A stretch of 6,954 bases of DNA from Candidatus Acidiferrales bacterium (GTDB taxonomy: Bacteria > Acidobacteriota > Terriglobia > Acidiferrales > UBA7541), in the NCBI GenBank assembly GCA_955651735.1, contig CATPAM010000178.1, positions 1-6,954 on the forward strand. The letters run 5' to 3'. The translations under genes and the position numbers were made by a program. The first letter of the stretch is position 1, and every line of letters starts with the position of its first letter. This document shows positions 1 through 6,889 of this stretch, in pieces. The notes under the pieces are model-generated. The model saw only the letters and a list, made by a program, of their open reading frames with translations. It did no database searches and was not told the DNA's origin.

Positions 1-102
1 CATCCTTATAAGGAAACGGTTCGAGCAGCACGTTGTCGACCGAAAGTCAGACTGTTCGAGCACTAACGGCGACGGGCGGTGCGCAGTTCCACCCGAGTGA
101 CG

Positions 103-158
103 GGCAAGCCGGAAGTAATCCCAGCAGAGCCGATTCGCGACATTACTTCCGGATTGCC
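103..158. repeat. 17-bp inverted repeat, 22-nt loop
   Basis: The arm GGCAAGCCGGAAGTAAT at 103-119 matches the reverse complement of ATTACTTCCGGATTGCC at 142-158 at 16 of 17 positions; the inner 11 bp are perfect and the one mismatch is at 108/153. The loop is 120-141. In RNA this would be a stable stem-loop on either strand. No T-run follows it on either strand, so it is not a classical intrinsic terminator. It begins just after a plus-strand stop codon (98-100), which fits a 3' hairpin of an upstream transcript. It could also be an operator, an attenuator or a small repetitive element. Confidence 0.8.
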
Positions 159-194
159 GACAACCCTGGAGTTATCGGACGGTAGGTCGACGTC

Positions 195-229
195 AAAAGT
201 TGGCCCCCAAAAAAAACTGTACCTCCCCC
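195..229. repeat. Imperfect A/C-rich tandem repeat, possible IS-end remnant
   Basis: AAAAGTTGGCCCCC (195-208) is followed by AAAACTGTACCTCCCCC (213-229). Both units run A4, then a short GT-containing core, then C5. The intervening A-run makes an A8 homopolymer at 209-216. Ends of IS21-family elements often carry several short repeats of this general style, so this may be a leftover transposon end. I see no transposase, no terminal inverted partner and no target duplication in the window, so the mobile-element reading is speculation; the repeat itself is directly visible. Confidence 0.3.
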
Positions 230-321
230 TTTAATCCTGAATCGATCTCCAATCAAAAGTCTGTTGGATTCAGTCGTTCCTGCGCCGCTTAGAATCTCGT
301 TTTGAGCGCGCATTGGAATTA

Positions 322-350
322 TTGAACGCGCGGCGCTGCAGGGGTAGTAT
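322..350 (+). promoter_or_regulatory. Candidate sigma70-type promoter for the operon
   Basis: TTGAAC at 322-327 matches 4 of 6 bases of the -35 consensus and TAGTAT at 345-350 matches 4 of 6 of the -10 consensus, with an optimal 17-nt spacer. A second -10 option, TATAAA, overlaps at 348-353 with a 20-nt spacer. Transcription would start near 357. That would exclude the TTG at 313 as start codon and leave a leader of about 46 nt before the ATG at 403. Consensus matches of this quality arise by chance, so this is a candidate only. Confidence 0.3.
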
Positions 351-388
351 AAACGTCGGATTGAAGATGCGGGAATCTTGGCGATCTC

Positions 389-393
389 AAGGG
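389..393 (+). promoter_or_regulatory. Ribosome binding site candidate for the first gene
   Basis: AAGGG lies 9 nt upstream of the ATG at 403 and is the best Shine-Dalgarno match among the three possible starts. The ATG at 367 has only GGA (358-360) at 6 nt, and the TTG at 313 has no convincing site. This is the main reason for choosing 403. Confidence 0.45.
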
Positions 394-402
394 CCTCGGG
401 AA

Positions 403-3400
403 ATGCTCTTCGACGACACGACGGGACGGGCTCACAACCAGTTGTCCTCCCCTAAACTCTTGCGTCAGCCATGGAGCCTTGTCTTTGCGGGAGGCTCATT
501 CGTTCTCTCCTTTTTCCTCCTTATCGCTGGCGCTTTGTTAGCCAAGCCGCAAGCTGCGAGTCAGGCCGGCGCCGCGGAAGCACGTCAAGTAACAGCTGGC
601 GGTTCCGTCGTCTTCGCCACTCAAATTCGGCCGATTCTTGGCTCGCGTTGCTACCCATGCCATGGCCCCGACGTACAGCAGCACGGTCTTCGCCTGGATT
701 CGCTTCCGGCAATCCTCACCGGCAGCGCCAATGGCAAAGTCGTCATTCCAGGCGACAGCCAGAAAAGCCACATAGTGCGGCGCTTGCTTGGACTCGAGCA
801 GCCACAAATGCCTTACGGTGGCCCGCCGCTTTCTGCAGAACAGATCGACTTAGTACGAAAATGGATCGACGAAGGTGCGCAGGGCCCCGACTCGACCGAA
901 CCTGTCGTCGCGGCAGCGGCACCGATCAATGATGTGAAGGCGGCACACAACGCTTCGGAAAAGCCCGTCGATTTTAACCGCGACATTCGCCCAACTCTCT
1001 CCGACGCATGCTTTACGTGCCACGGCCCTGAGGAAAAAAGCCGCCAAGGGAACTTGCGCCTCGACACTAAGGAAAGCGCCTTTGCTGAGCGCAACGGCTA
1101 CCTTATCATCGTGCCAGGTAGCAGTGCCAGGAGCCGGCTATATCAGAAGATCACCTCGAAGGATGACGCGTTTCGCATGCCGCCGGCCTGGTCAGGCAGA
1201 AGCCTGACGCCCAAGCAGATCGAATTGTTCCGTCAGTGGATCGATCAGGGCGCGAAATGGCAGTCCCACTGGGCCTTCGATCCACCAAAACGTCCAGCAA
1301 CACCAGAGGTCAAAGATAAAACCTGGCCGAAGAATCCCATCGCCAATTTCGCACTGGCGCGCCTGGAAGCCGAGGGGCTGAAACCTTCCGCTGAAGCAGA
1401 TAAGGCCACTCTGCTGCGGCGCGTCTCCCTTGATCTGACTGGCTTGCCAGCCACTCCCGCGGAAGTGGACTCATTCGTAGCTGACAAATCTCCAGACGCT
1501 TACGAACGGGGAGTGGACCATCTGCTGCAGTCACCCCACTACGGCGAGCGAATGGCCATGCCGTGGCTCGACCTCGCGCGTTATTCCGATACTCATGGCT
1601 ATCACATCGACAGCTTGCGTGAGATGTGGCCGTGGCGCGATTGGGTGATTGCCGCCTTCAATCGCAACATGCCGTTTGACGAATTCACAATCGAGCAATT
1701 GGCCGGCGACCTGCTCCCCAACACCACGCTCGAACAGAAAATCGCCAGCGGGTTCAACCGCAACAACATGATCAATTTCGAAGGTGGCGCGATCCCGGAG
1801 GAATATCACGTCGAATATGTCGTCGATCGCGCGAGCACCACGGCAACGACTTGGCTAGGACTGACCATGGGTTGTGCGCGCTGCCACGACCACAAGTACG
1901 ATCCTGTCAAGCAGAAGGAGTTTTATCGCTTCTTCGCGTTTTTCAACACCGTTCCAGAACGCGGCCTGGATGGTTACGAAGGGAATGCCGTGCCGGTGCT
2001 GTCGTTGCCTACTCTCGAGCAACAGCAACAGATGGACGACCTCAAGAGGAAGATCGCTGCCGCTTTGACGGTCATGCCTGAAAAGGATGTCTTGGCACTT
2101 CGCAACGAATGGCAGAAAACGCGCCTTACGACATTGCCCGAGCCCACGCGGGACGCGCTGGCAACGCACTATCCTTTCAACGGCGACCTGTCAGACGCTT
2201 TCTCGCGCCACGACGGAAGGCTCGTTCGAGGTGAAATCACCTATGAAGATGGGCCGGCCGGTAAGGCCGCTGAATTCAGAGGCGAAAGTGAAGCCACTCT
2301 CGGCCAAGCCGGGGATTTCGATGTGCATCAGCCTTTTGCTATCGCCGCCTGGGTGAATCTCTACGAGGAGAGCGGCAAAGTTTTTCAGAAACGAGACGCC
2401 TCCGAGCACTGGACCGGCTATGAGCTGGGTCTCGAGGACGTCGCCTTCACCGGCCGGCACGAACGGAATCTTCGCGTCGTCGTACGGCTTGCGGCGCCCT
2501 GGCCCGATAGCGCCACCGAGGTGCGCACGAAAAATCGTATGCCGGTGGACGGCTCGCATCATCTGCTCGTCAATTACGATGGGTCGGGCAAAGCTGCGGG
2601 CTTGAAGATCTTTGTCGATGGAACGCCGTGGGAAACGGAAACCGCAAAAGACACACTCCGCGGAAGTTTCCGTACTTCCGCGCCATTGGCGATTGGCAAC
2701 AAAAATATCGGCGGCGCCTTTAAAGGCCAACTCGGTGACCTGCGCATTTACACCCGCACACTATCTGATACAGAAGTCGAAGATCTCGCCGTGCATCTGC
2801 CGGCGCGCGTCCTCTTGACCAAGCTTGCGGGCACGCCCGCAGCGGAAATTGCGGCCCTCCAGCCCGAGAAGCCGCCCGAAGAGGCCGACATCGGAGAGCT
2901 AGAGAAAGCGGAGAGCAAGGAACAAAAGCAAGCGAAGCTCGAAAAACAGGATCAAGCCCGCCTGAGTGAATACTTCCTTAAGCACGATGCGCCCGAGAAG
3001 TACAGGCAGGCTTACTCTCAGTTAGTAGAACTCAGAAAAGAAAAGGACAAGCTCGAAAAATCCATCACCACCACCATGGTCATGGTGGAGATGTCCAAGC
3101 CGCGCGACACCTTCGTCCTGGGTCGCGGTCAATATGACAATAAGGGTGAGAAGGTCACACCGGGTGTTCCCGCGTTCCTGCCGCCGATGCCCGAAGACCT
3201 GCCTCGCAACCGTTTGGGACTCGCAAAGTGGATCCTCGACCCCTCCAACCCGCTCACCGCGCGCGTTGTGGTCAATCAGTATTGGCAACAATATTTCGGG
3301 ACCGGCATCGTCAAGACCGCCGAGGACTTTGGCTCGCAGGGTGAACAGCCGAGCCATCCTCAATTACTCGACTGGCTGGCCACCGAGTTCGTCCGCACTG

Positions 3401-4161
3401 GCTGGGACATCAAGGCCATGCAGCGCCTGATTGTCACCTCAGCGACGTACCGCCAATCTTCCCGCGCGTCGCGCGAATTGATCGAGCGCGATCCCGAAAA
3501 TCGCCTGCTCGCAAGAGGACCGCGATTCCGCCTCCCCGCCGAGATCGTTCGCGATAATGCCCTCGCGATCAGCGGATTGCTCAACGATAAAATCGGCGGG
3601 CCGAGCGTCTACGCCTATCAGCCCGAGGGCCTTTGGGAAGAGATGGCCTTCGGCCAGGGCTTTTCGGGTCAGACGTACACGCCGTCCTCGGGTTCTGATT
3701 TATACCGTCGCGGTCTGTACACGGTGTGGAAGCGCACCGTCCCGCCGCCTTCGCTGAGTATCTTCGACGCGCCCGACCGCGAAAAATGTACCGCCAGGCG
3801 CGGAGTCACCAACACGCCGCTGCAGGCGCTCACGCTTTTGAACGATCCCACCTACGTGGAAGCCGCTCGCGCGTTGGCGCAGCGTGCGTTGCGCACGGGC
3901 GGCAGGTCCGATCGCGAGCGCATAGATTTTGCTTTCAAGCTCGCGACGGCACGCACGCCCGACCCGCAGGAACGCGACCTGCTGCTCGGCTCGCTCTCGG
4001 AATTTCGCTCCACTTACCGCCAGGACCAGGCGCAGGTAACGAAGCTGCTGTCCGTCGGCGCATCGAAGCCGGATTCCACACTGGACCCGCGCGAAGTCGC
4101 GGCTTGGACCACCTTAGCCAGCATGATCCTCAATCTCGACGAAACCATTACGGCCGAATAG
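403..4161 (+). CDS. PSCyt1(x2)-DUF1549-LamG-DUF1553 exported cytochrome protein
   Basis: Giant exported multiheme protein, 1252 aa from the ATG at 403 (alternatives: ATG 367, TTG 313). Residues about 25-47 form one hydrophobic helix, a signal peptide or membrane anchor. Two tandem PSCyt1 c-type heme modules follow: about 75-160 with C83-x-x-C86-H87 and a likely axial Met136, and about 193-285 with C203-x-x-C206-H207 and Met259. DUF1549 (PSCyt2) spans about 310-515 and contains a third CxxCH in CARCHDHKYDP (491-501). A LamG/concanavalin-like module covers about 585-795, then a Lys/Glu-rich, probably coiled-coil linker (818-890) and the conserved TTTMVMVEM stretch (889-897). DUF1553 (PSD1) occupies about 930-1205, and the protein ends in the family-typical LNLDETIT. 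Having two PSCyt1 copies is less common than one. The enzymatic role of the family is not established; electron transfer linked to extracellular polymer breakdown is an inference. It is followed after 18 nt by the DUF1501 gene, its usual partner. Domain identity is secure; the exact start is not. Confidence 0.94.
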   Translation: MLFDDTTGRAHNQLSSPKLLRQPWSLVFAGGSFVLSFFLLIAGALLAKPQAASQAGAAEARQVTAGGSVVFATQIRPILGSRCYPCHGPDVQQHGLRLDSLPAILTGSANGKVVIPGDSQKSHIVRRLLGLEQPQMPYGGPPLSAEQIDLVRKWIDEGAQGPDSTEPVVAAAAPINDVKAAHNASEKPVDFNRDIRPTLSDACFTCHGPEEKSRQGNLRLDTKESAFAERNGYLIIVPGSSARSRLYQKITSKDDAFRMPPAWSGRSLTPKQIELFRQWIDQGAKWQSHWAFDPPKRPATPEVKDKTWPKNPIANFALARLEAEGLKPSAEADKATLLRRVSLDLTGLPATPAEVDSFVADKSPDAYERGVDHLLQSPHYGERMAMPWLDLARYSDTHGYHIDSLREMWPWRDWVIAAFNRNMPFDEFTIEQLAGDLLPNTTLEQKIASGFNRNNMINFEGGAIPEEYHVEYVVDRASTTATTWLGLTMGCARCHDHKYDPVKQKEFYRFFAFFNTVPERGLDGYEGNAVPVLSLPTLEQQQQMDDLKRKIAAALTVMPEKDVLALRNEWQKTRLTTLPEPTRDALATHYPFNGDLSDAFSRHDGRLVRGEITYEDGPAGKAAEFRGESEATLGQAGDFDVHQPFAIAAWVNLYEESGKVFQKRDASEHWTGYELGLEDVAFTGRHERNLRVVVRLAAPWPDSATEVRTKNRMPVDGSHHLLVNYDGSGKAAGLKIFVDGTPWETETAKDTLRGSFRTSAPLAIGNKNIGGAFKGQLGDLRIYTRTLSDTEVEDLAVHLPARVLLTKLAGTPAAEIAALQPEKPPEEADIGELEKAESKEQKQAKLEKQDQARLSEYFLKHDAPEKYRQAYSQLVELRKEKDKLEKSITTTMVMVEMSKPRDTFVLGRGQYDNKGEKVTPGVPAFLPPMPEDLPRNRLGLAKWILDPSNPLTARVVVNQYWQQYFGTGIVKTAEDFGSQGEQPSHPQLLDWLATEFVRTGWDIKAMQRLIVTSATYRQSSRASRELIERDPENRLLARGPRFRLPAEIVRDNALAISGLLNDKIGGPSVYAYQPEGLWEEMAFGQGFSGQTYTPSSGSDLYRRGLYTVWKRTVPPPSLSIFDAPDREKCTARRGVTNTPLQALTLLNDPTYVEAARALAQRALRTGGRSDRERIDFAFKLATARTPDPQERDLLLGSLSEFRSTYRQDQAQVTKLLSVGASKPDSTLDPREVAAWTTLASMILNLDETITAE

Positions 4162-4169
4162 TAGAACGC

Positions 4170-4173
4170 GAGG
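4170..4173 (+). promoter_or_regulatory. Ribosome binding site of the DUF1501 gene
   Basis: GAGG sits 6 nt upstream of the ATG at 4180, inside the 18-nt gap after the preceding stop codon. It supports the start at 4180 over the internal Met15 (4222) and implies independent initiation on a shared transcript. Confidence 0.6.
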
Positions 4174-4179
4174 CACAGT

Positions 4180-5667
4180 ATGACCGACTCCGATTCCCTG
4201 ACTCCACAACTCAGCGCCGCGATGACGCGCCGCCAGTTTTTCCGGCGCAGCACCGCCGGAATGGCCATCGGCATTCCGGCGCTCGCTACGCTGCTCACCA
4301 ACGATGGCTTCGCGGCTGACACCGCAACCGACCCCAAAACCGGCGGACTCGTCGGCCTTCCCCATTTCCCGCCCAAAGCGAAGCGCGTCATCTTCCTCCA
4401 CCAATCCGGCGCGCCTTCCCAGATGGAGCTATTCGACTACAAGCCCAACCTCGTCAAGTCGCAGGGCGTCGAGTTGCCCGACTCCGTGCGCATGGGCCAG
4501 CGCATTACCGGCATGACGTCGGGCCAATCCTCGTTTCCGGTGGCACCTTCGATTTTCAAGTTCAACCAGTACGGCCGCTCCGGCACCTGGGTCAGCGAGC
4601 TGCTTCCCTACCACAGCAAAATCGTGGACGACATCACCATCATCAAGTCCACCTACACCGAAGCCATCAACCACGATCCCGCGATCACCTTTGTGCAGAC
4701 CGGCTTCCAGCAGCCCGGGCGTCCCAGCATGGGCGCGTGGGTCACTTACGGACTCGGCAGCGAGAATCAAAATCTCCCGGCGTTCGTGGTCATGGTTTCG
4801 CAAGCCAACGCCTTGAATCCGGACCAGCCGCTGTTTTCGCGCCTGTGGGGAAGCGGCTTTCTGTCGTCGCGGTATCAGGGAGTGAAATTTCGGTCGAGTG
4901 GCGACCCGGTGCTGTATTTGTCAAACCCACCGGGAGTGCCATCTGCGACGAGACGCCGCATGCTGGACGGCATCGCGAAATTGAATCGTTTGCTGGCAGA
5001 GAAATATGGCGATCCGGAGATTGATACCCGCGTCGCGCAATATGAAATGGCGTATCGCATGCAGACCTCCGTGCCCGATCTGATGGATCTTTCAAAGGAA
5101 CCTGAGTCCACCTTTGAATTATACGGCCCGGATTCGCGGAAGCCCGGAACGTATGCCGCCAATTGTCTGCTAGCGCGGCGGCTTGCCGAGCGTGGCGTGC
5201 GCTTCATTCAGCTCTATCATCGCGGCTGGGACCAACACAACGACTTGCCACGAGACATAGCTCTGCAATGCAAAGGCGTCGATCAGCCTTCGGCCGCTCT
5301 GGTCCTCGATCTCAAACAGCGAAGTATGTTGGATGACACACTGGTCGTGTGGGCCGGAGAGTTTGGCCGAACCGTGTACTGTCAGGGCAAACTCACCGGG
5401 ACGAACTATGGTCGCGACCATCATCCCCGCTGTTTTTCGATTTGGATGGCCGGCGGGGGTATCCAACCCGGTTTAACCATCGGCAAGACTGACGACTATT
5501 CCTACAACATCATCGAAGATCCTGTGCACGTCCACGACTTGCAGGCGACTATCCTGCATTGCCTCGGAATTGATCACCTCAGGCTGACTTATAAGTTCCA
5601 AGGAAGATACTTCCGGCTGACCGATGTGGCCGGCAACGTAGTGAAAAAGGTCCTCGCCGGAGCGTAG
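4180..5667 (+). CDS. DUF1501 family protein, Tat-exported
   Basis: A 495-aa member of DUF1501, a family related to the alkaline phosphatase/sulfatase superfamily, normal in length and apparently intact. The N-terminus carries a twin-arginine signal: TRRQFFRRS (R17-R18), a hydrophobic stretch at about 26-40 and small residues near 43-46 suitable for cleavage. Tat export implies that it folds, perhaps with a metal, before crossing the membrane. Diagnostic family motifs are [18 protein letters not shown] (72-89), WDQH (350-353), GEFGRT (393-398), [10 protein letters not shown] (411-420) with adjacent H414-H415, and [16 protein letters not shown] near 451-466. His74, His353, Glu394 and the HH pair are plausible metal or catalytic residues by analogy with the superfamily; this is inference. 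The substrate is unknown. Close coupling to the preceding DUF1549/DUF1553 gene is the recurrent arrangement of this pair and suggests joint action outside the cytoplasm. Confidence 0.96.
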   Translation: MTDSDSLTPQLSAAMTRRQFFRRSTAGMAIGIPALATLLTNDGFAADTATDPKTGGLVGLPHFPPKAKRVIFLHQSGAPSQMELFDYKPNLVKSQGVELPDSVRMGQRITGMTSGQSSFPVAPSIFKFNQYGRSGTWVSELLPYHSKIVDDITIIKSTYTEAINHDPAITFVQTGFQQPGRPSMGAWVTYGLGSENQNLPAFVVMVSQANALNPDQPLFSRLWGSGFLSSRYQGVKFRSSGDPVLYLSNPPGVPSATRRRMLDGIAKLNRLLAEKYGDPEIDTRVAQYEMAYRMQTSVPDLMDLSKEPESTFELYGPDSRKPGTYAANCLLARRLAERGVRFIQLYHRGWDQHNDLPRDIALQCKGVDQPSAALVLDLKQRSMLDDTLVVWAGEFGRTVYCQGKLTGTNYGRDHHPRCFSIWMAGGGIQPGLTIGKTDDYSYNIIEDPVHVHDLQATILHCLGIDHLRLTYKFQGRYFRLTDVAGNVVKKVLAGA

Positions 5668-5697
5668 GTTGCGAAAAGTGAACCTCGCTTTTCAACC
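5667..5697 (+). terminator. Weak bulged hairpin after the DUF1501 stop
   Basis: GAAAAG (5673-5678) pairs with CTTTTC (5688-5693) around a 9-nt loop. The stem extends outward across a 2-nt bulge (5671-5672) through GGTT (5667-5670) and AACC (5694-5697). It starts at the last base of the stop codon. No T-tract follows, so as an intrinsic terminator it is poor; it may instead be an mRNA-stabilising or attenuating structure, or chance. Confidence 0.25.
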
Positions 5698-5833
5698 CTC
5701 CATGCCTAGGTCGGTTTTCGAGTACGACTTCATCTCCGTTGCATCGTCCTCGGCCAAACTCGGGTGTTGTATCATCTGTCGAGAGAACAGACACATAACT
5801 GCGCCCACCTAGGACATCGGAGGACGTCAACTC
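5668..5833. other. 166-nt spacer between the second and third genes
   Basis: The spacer is long compared with the 18-nt gap before it, so the third gene may have its own promoter. A -10-like TATCAT (5770-5775, 5 of 6) is present but no acceptable -35 lies 16-18 nt upstream. Two CCTAGG palindromes (5705-5710 and 5808-5813) lie 103 nt apart with no clear meaning. I see no small gene in it. Confidence 0.4.
5819..5824 (+). promoter_or_regulatory. Ribosome binding site of the NHL gene
   Basis: GGAGGA lies 9 nt upstream of the ATG at 5834. It is the best Shine-Dalgarno in the window and fixes this start, which also gives a complete Tat signal at the N-terminus. Confidence 0.75.
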
Positions 5834-6889
5834 ATGAACTCACTCACTCGACGCAGGTTCCTTAGAGACGGCTCGACGGCGACAGCCGCGGCGATGCTGC
5901 CGCCTTTCTTTCTGCAGACATCAAGCAGGTCCGGCAGCCGCTTGCCGGTTGTCGGCTCTGGAGTACACACCTACGAGTGTGTTCACGACTGGCTGGTGCC
6001 GCCCGACGGCCTGGTTTGGGGGGACACCCACGGTTTGGCGCAGGATGAGCAAGGTAACATCTATGTGGCGCACACGGTGAACAAATCCAGCATGCGCGGA
6101 GAGGCCGTGGTTGTTTACGACTCGTCCGGGCGCTTCGTTCGCGCATTCGGGGAGGAGTTTCGTGGGGGCGCGCATGGGCTTGGTGTGCGCCGCGAGAAAG
6201 GCGCGGAAGTTCTCTATCACTGCGATATCAATCAGTGCAAGATCATGAAGACCACGCTGAATGGCGAATCCCTTTGGGCACACGGCTACCCGCGTGAAGA
6301 CCCTGCCTATGCAGGGCGACCCATTGAGTTTGTTCCGACCAACGTCGCCTTCGCTCCAAACGGGGATTTTTATGTGGGTGATGGCTACGGCTCGCACCAT
6401 TTGCTGCGATTTTCTTCGGACGGAAAATTTCTTGGAGAAGTCGGGCGGCCGGGACACGGTGACGGCGAATTCGACACGCCACACGGCCTCTTCGTGGATA
6501 CCCGCGGTAGGGATCCAATCCTTGTGGTTGCGGATCGTGGGAACCGGCGCGTGCAAACTTTTTCCTTGGACGGCTTACATCTCCGCACCATTAAAGACGA
6601 GTCGCGACTCCGTATGCCTTGTCACTTTCATACGCAAGGCGACTGGATGGTCTGTCCGGACCTCGACAGCCAGGTTTGTATTCTCGACCGCGAGTACAAG
6701 GTCGTTATGCAACTGGGAGACGGCCGCCCTTCGAACGGGGAAGTTGGCTCCCGCCGCAGGCAGTCGCGTAACGAATTCACTGCTGGGCAGTTCATCACGC
6801 CCCACGCGGCTATTTTCCTTCAGAGGGGCGACATTCTAGTTGCCGAATGGCTGCCAATCGGGCGCATCACCCTGTTGCGCCGCGTCTGA
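5834..6889 (+). CDS. NHL-type six-bladed beta-propeller protein, Tat-exported
   Basis: A 351-aa exported propeller protein. The N-terminus has a twin-arginine motif, TRRRFLRDGS (R6-R7), followed by an Ala-rich hydrophobic stretch (about 15-28). The rest shows NHL-like repeats built as HGL-x-x-D/N-G-x-(I/F)YV-AD-x-x-N-x-R(V/I)-x-x-F-x-x-DG-x-x-L. Blades run at about 62-106, 112-150, 166-204, 213-252, 258-296 and 320-350. The clearest is TPHGLFVDTRGR (215-226) followed by VADRGNRRVQTFSLDG (232-247). A histidine opens five blades (H66, H114, H217, H264, H324) and Asn170 occupies the third, so the central pore may bind a metal. Peptidyl-hydroxyglycine amidating lyase is a six-bladed propeller with a His-bound zinc, but I do not see enough to assign that activity. 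The third gene shares orientation and export with the two before it; whether it is co-transcribed is open. It could instead be a binding or scaffold protein. The family is secure and the function unknown. Confidence 0.92.
   Translation: MNSLTRRRFLRDGSTATAAAMLPPFFLQTSSRSGSRLPVVGSGVHTYECVHDWLVPPDGLVWGDTHGLAQDEQGNIYVAHTVNKSSMRGEAVVVYDSSGRFVRAFGEEFRGGAHGLGVRREKGAEVLYHCDINQCKIMKTTLNGESLWAHGYPREDPAYAGRPIEFVPTNVAFAPNGDFYVGDGYGSHHLLRFSSDGKFLGEVGRPGHGDGEFDTPHGLFVDTRGRDPILVVADRGNRRVQTFSLDGLHLRTIKDESRLRMPCHFHTQGDWMVCPDLDSQVCILDREYKVVMQLGDGRPSNGEVGSRRRQSRNEFTAGQFITPHAAIFLQRGDILVAEWLPIGRITLLRRV

Larger units (their letters stand above)
1..402. other. Upstream gene-free region
   Basis: I see no supportable complete gene here. 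Plus-strand frames entering from the left edge stop at 64-66 and 98-100, so the 3' end of an upstream gene could be present, but neither short tail is recognisable. The region contains a 9-bp direct repeat GTTCGAGCA (19-27 and 54-62), a long inverted repeat (103-158), an imperfect direct repeat rich in A and C (195-229), overlapping palindromes GTCGAC/GACGTC (186-194), a 7-bp inverted repeat CTGAATC/GATTCAG (237-243/267-273) and a promoter candidate (322-350). The reading frame of the first gene is open from 241, with possible starts at 313 (TTG), 367 (ATG) and 403 (ATG). Confidence 0.6.

Noticed and set aside
143..520. Second long open frame on the minus strand, with an ATG at 313-311
   Set aside because: It is antisense to the start of the cytochrome gene. 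From the only ATG it gives 56 residues without a recognisable family or ribosome binding site, and joining it to the neighbouring minus frame would need a frameshift at the T8/G5 run that I cannot support.
471..932. 153-codon plus-strand frame
   Set aside because: Overlaps the signal helix and first heme module of the cytochrome gene; low-complexity Arg/Ser/Trp-rich translation without domain features.
2191..2730. 179-codon open frame on the minus strand
   Set aside because: Antisense to the LamG part of the cytochrome gene; the translation has no recognisable motif and no ribosome binding site was evident.
3071..3088. Perfect 8-bp inverted repeat CCACCATG/CATGGTGG with a 2-nt loop
   Set aside because: It encodes part of the conserved TTTMVMVEM stretch preceding DUF1553, so the palindrome is explained by repeated Thr/Met/Val codons.
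3726..4319. 197-codon plus-strand frame bridging the first and second genes
   Set aside because: It overlaps conserved DUF1553 and DUF1501 N-terminal coding in another frame. Its Arg/His/Ala-rich translation is typical of an off-frame reading.
5579..5830. 83-codon minus-strand frame across the spacer
   Set aside because: Overlaps the end of the DUF1501 gene and has no convincing start context or domain.
5921..6556. 211-codon open frame on the minus strand
   Set aside because: It lies wholly antisense to the NHL propeller gene, whose repeats and Tat signal are unmistakable. The antisense translation shows no domain or export signal, as expected from a shadow frame in GC-rich DNA.
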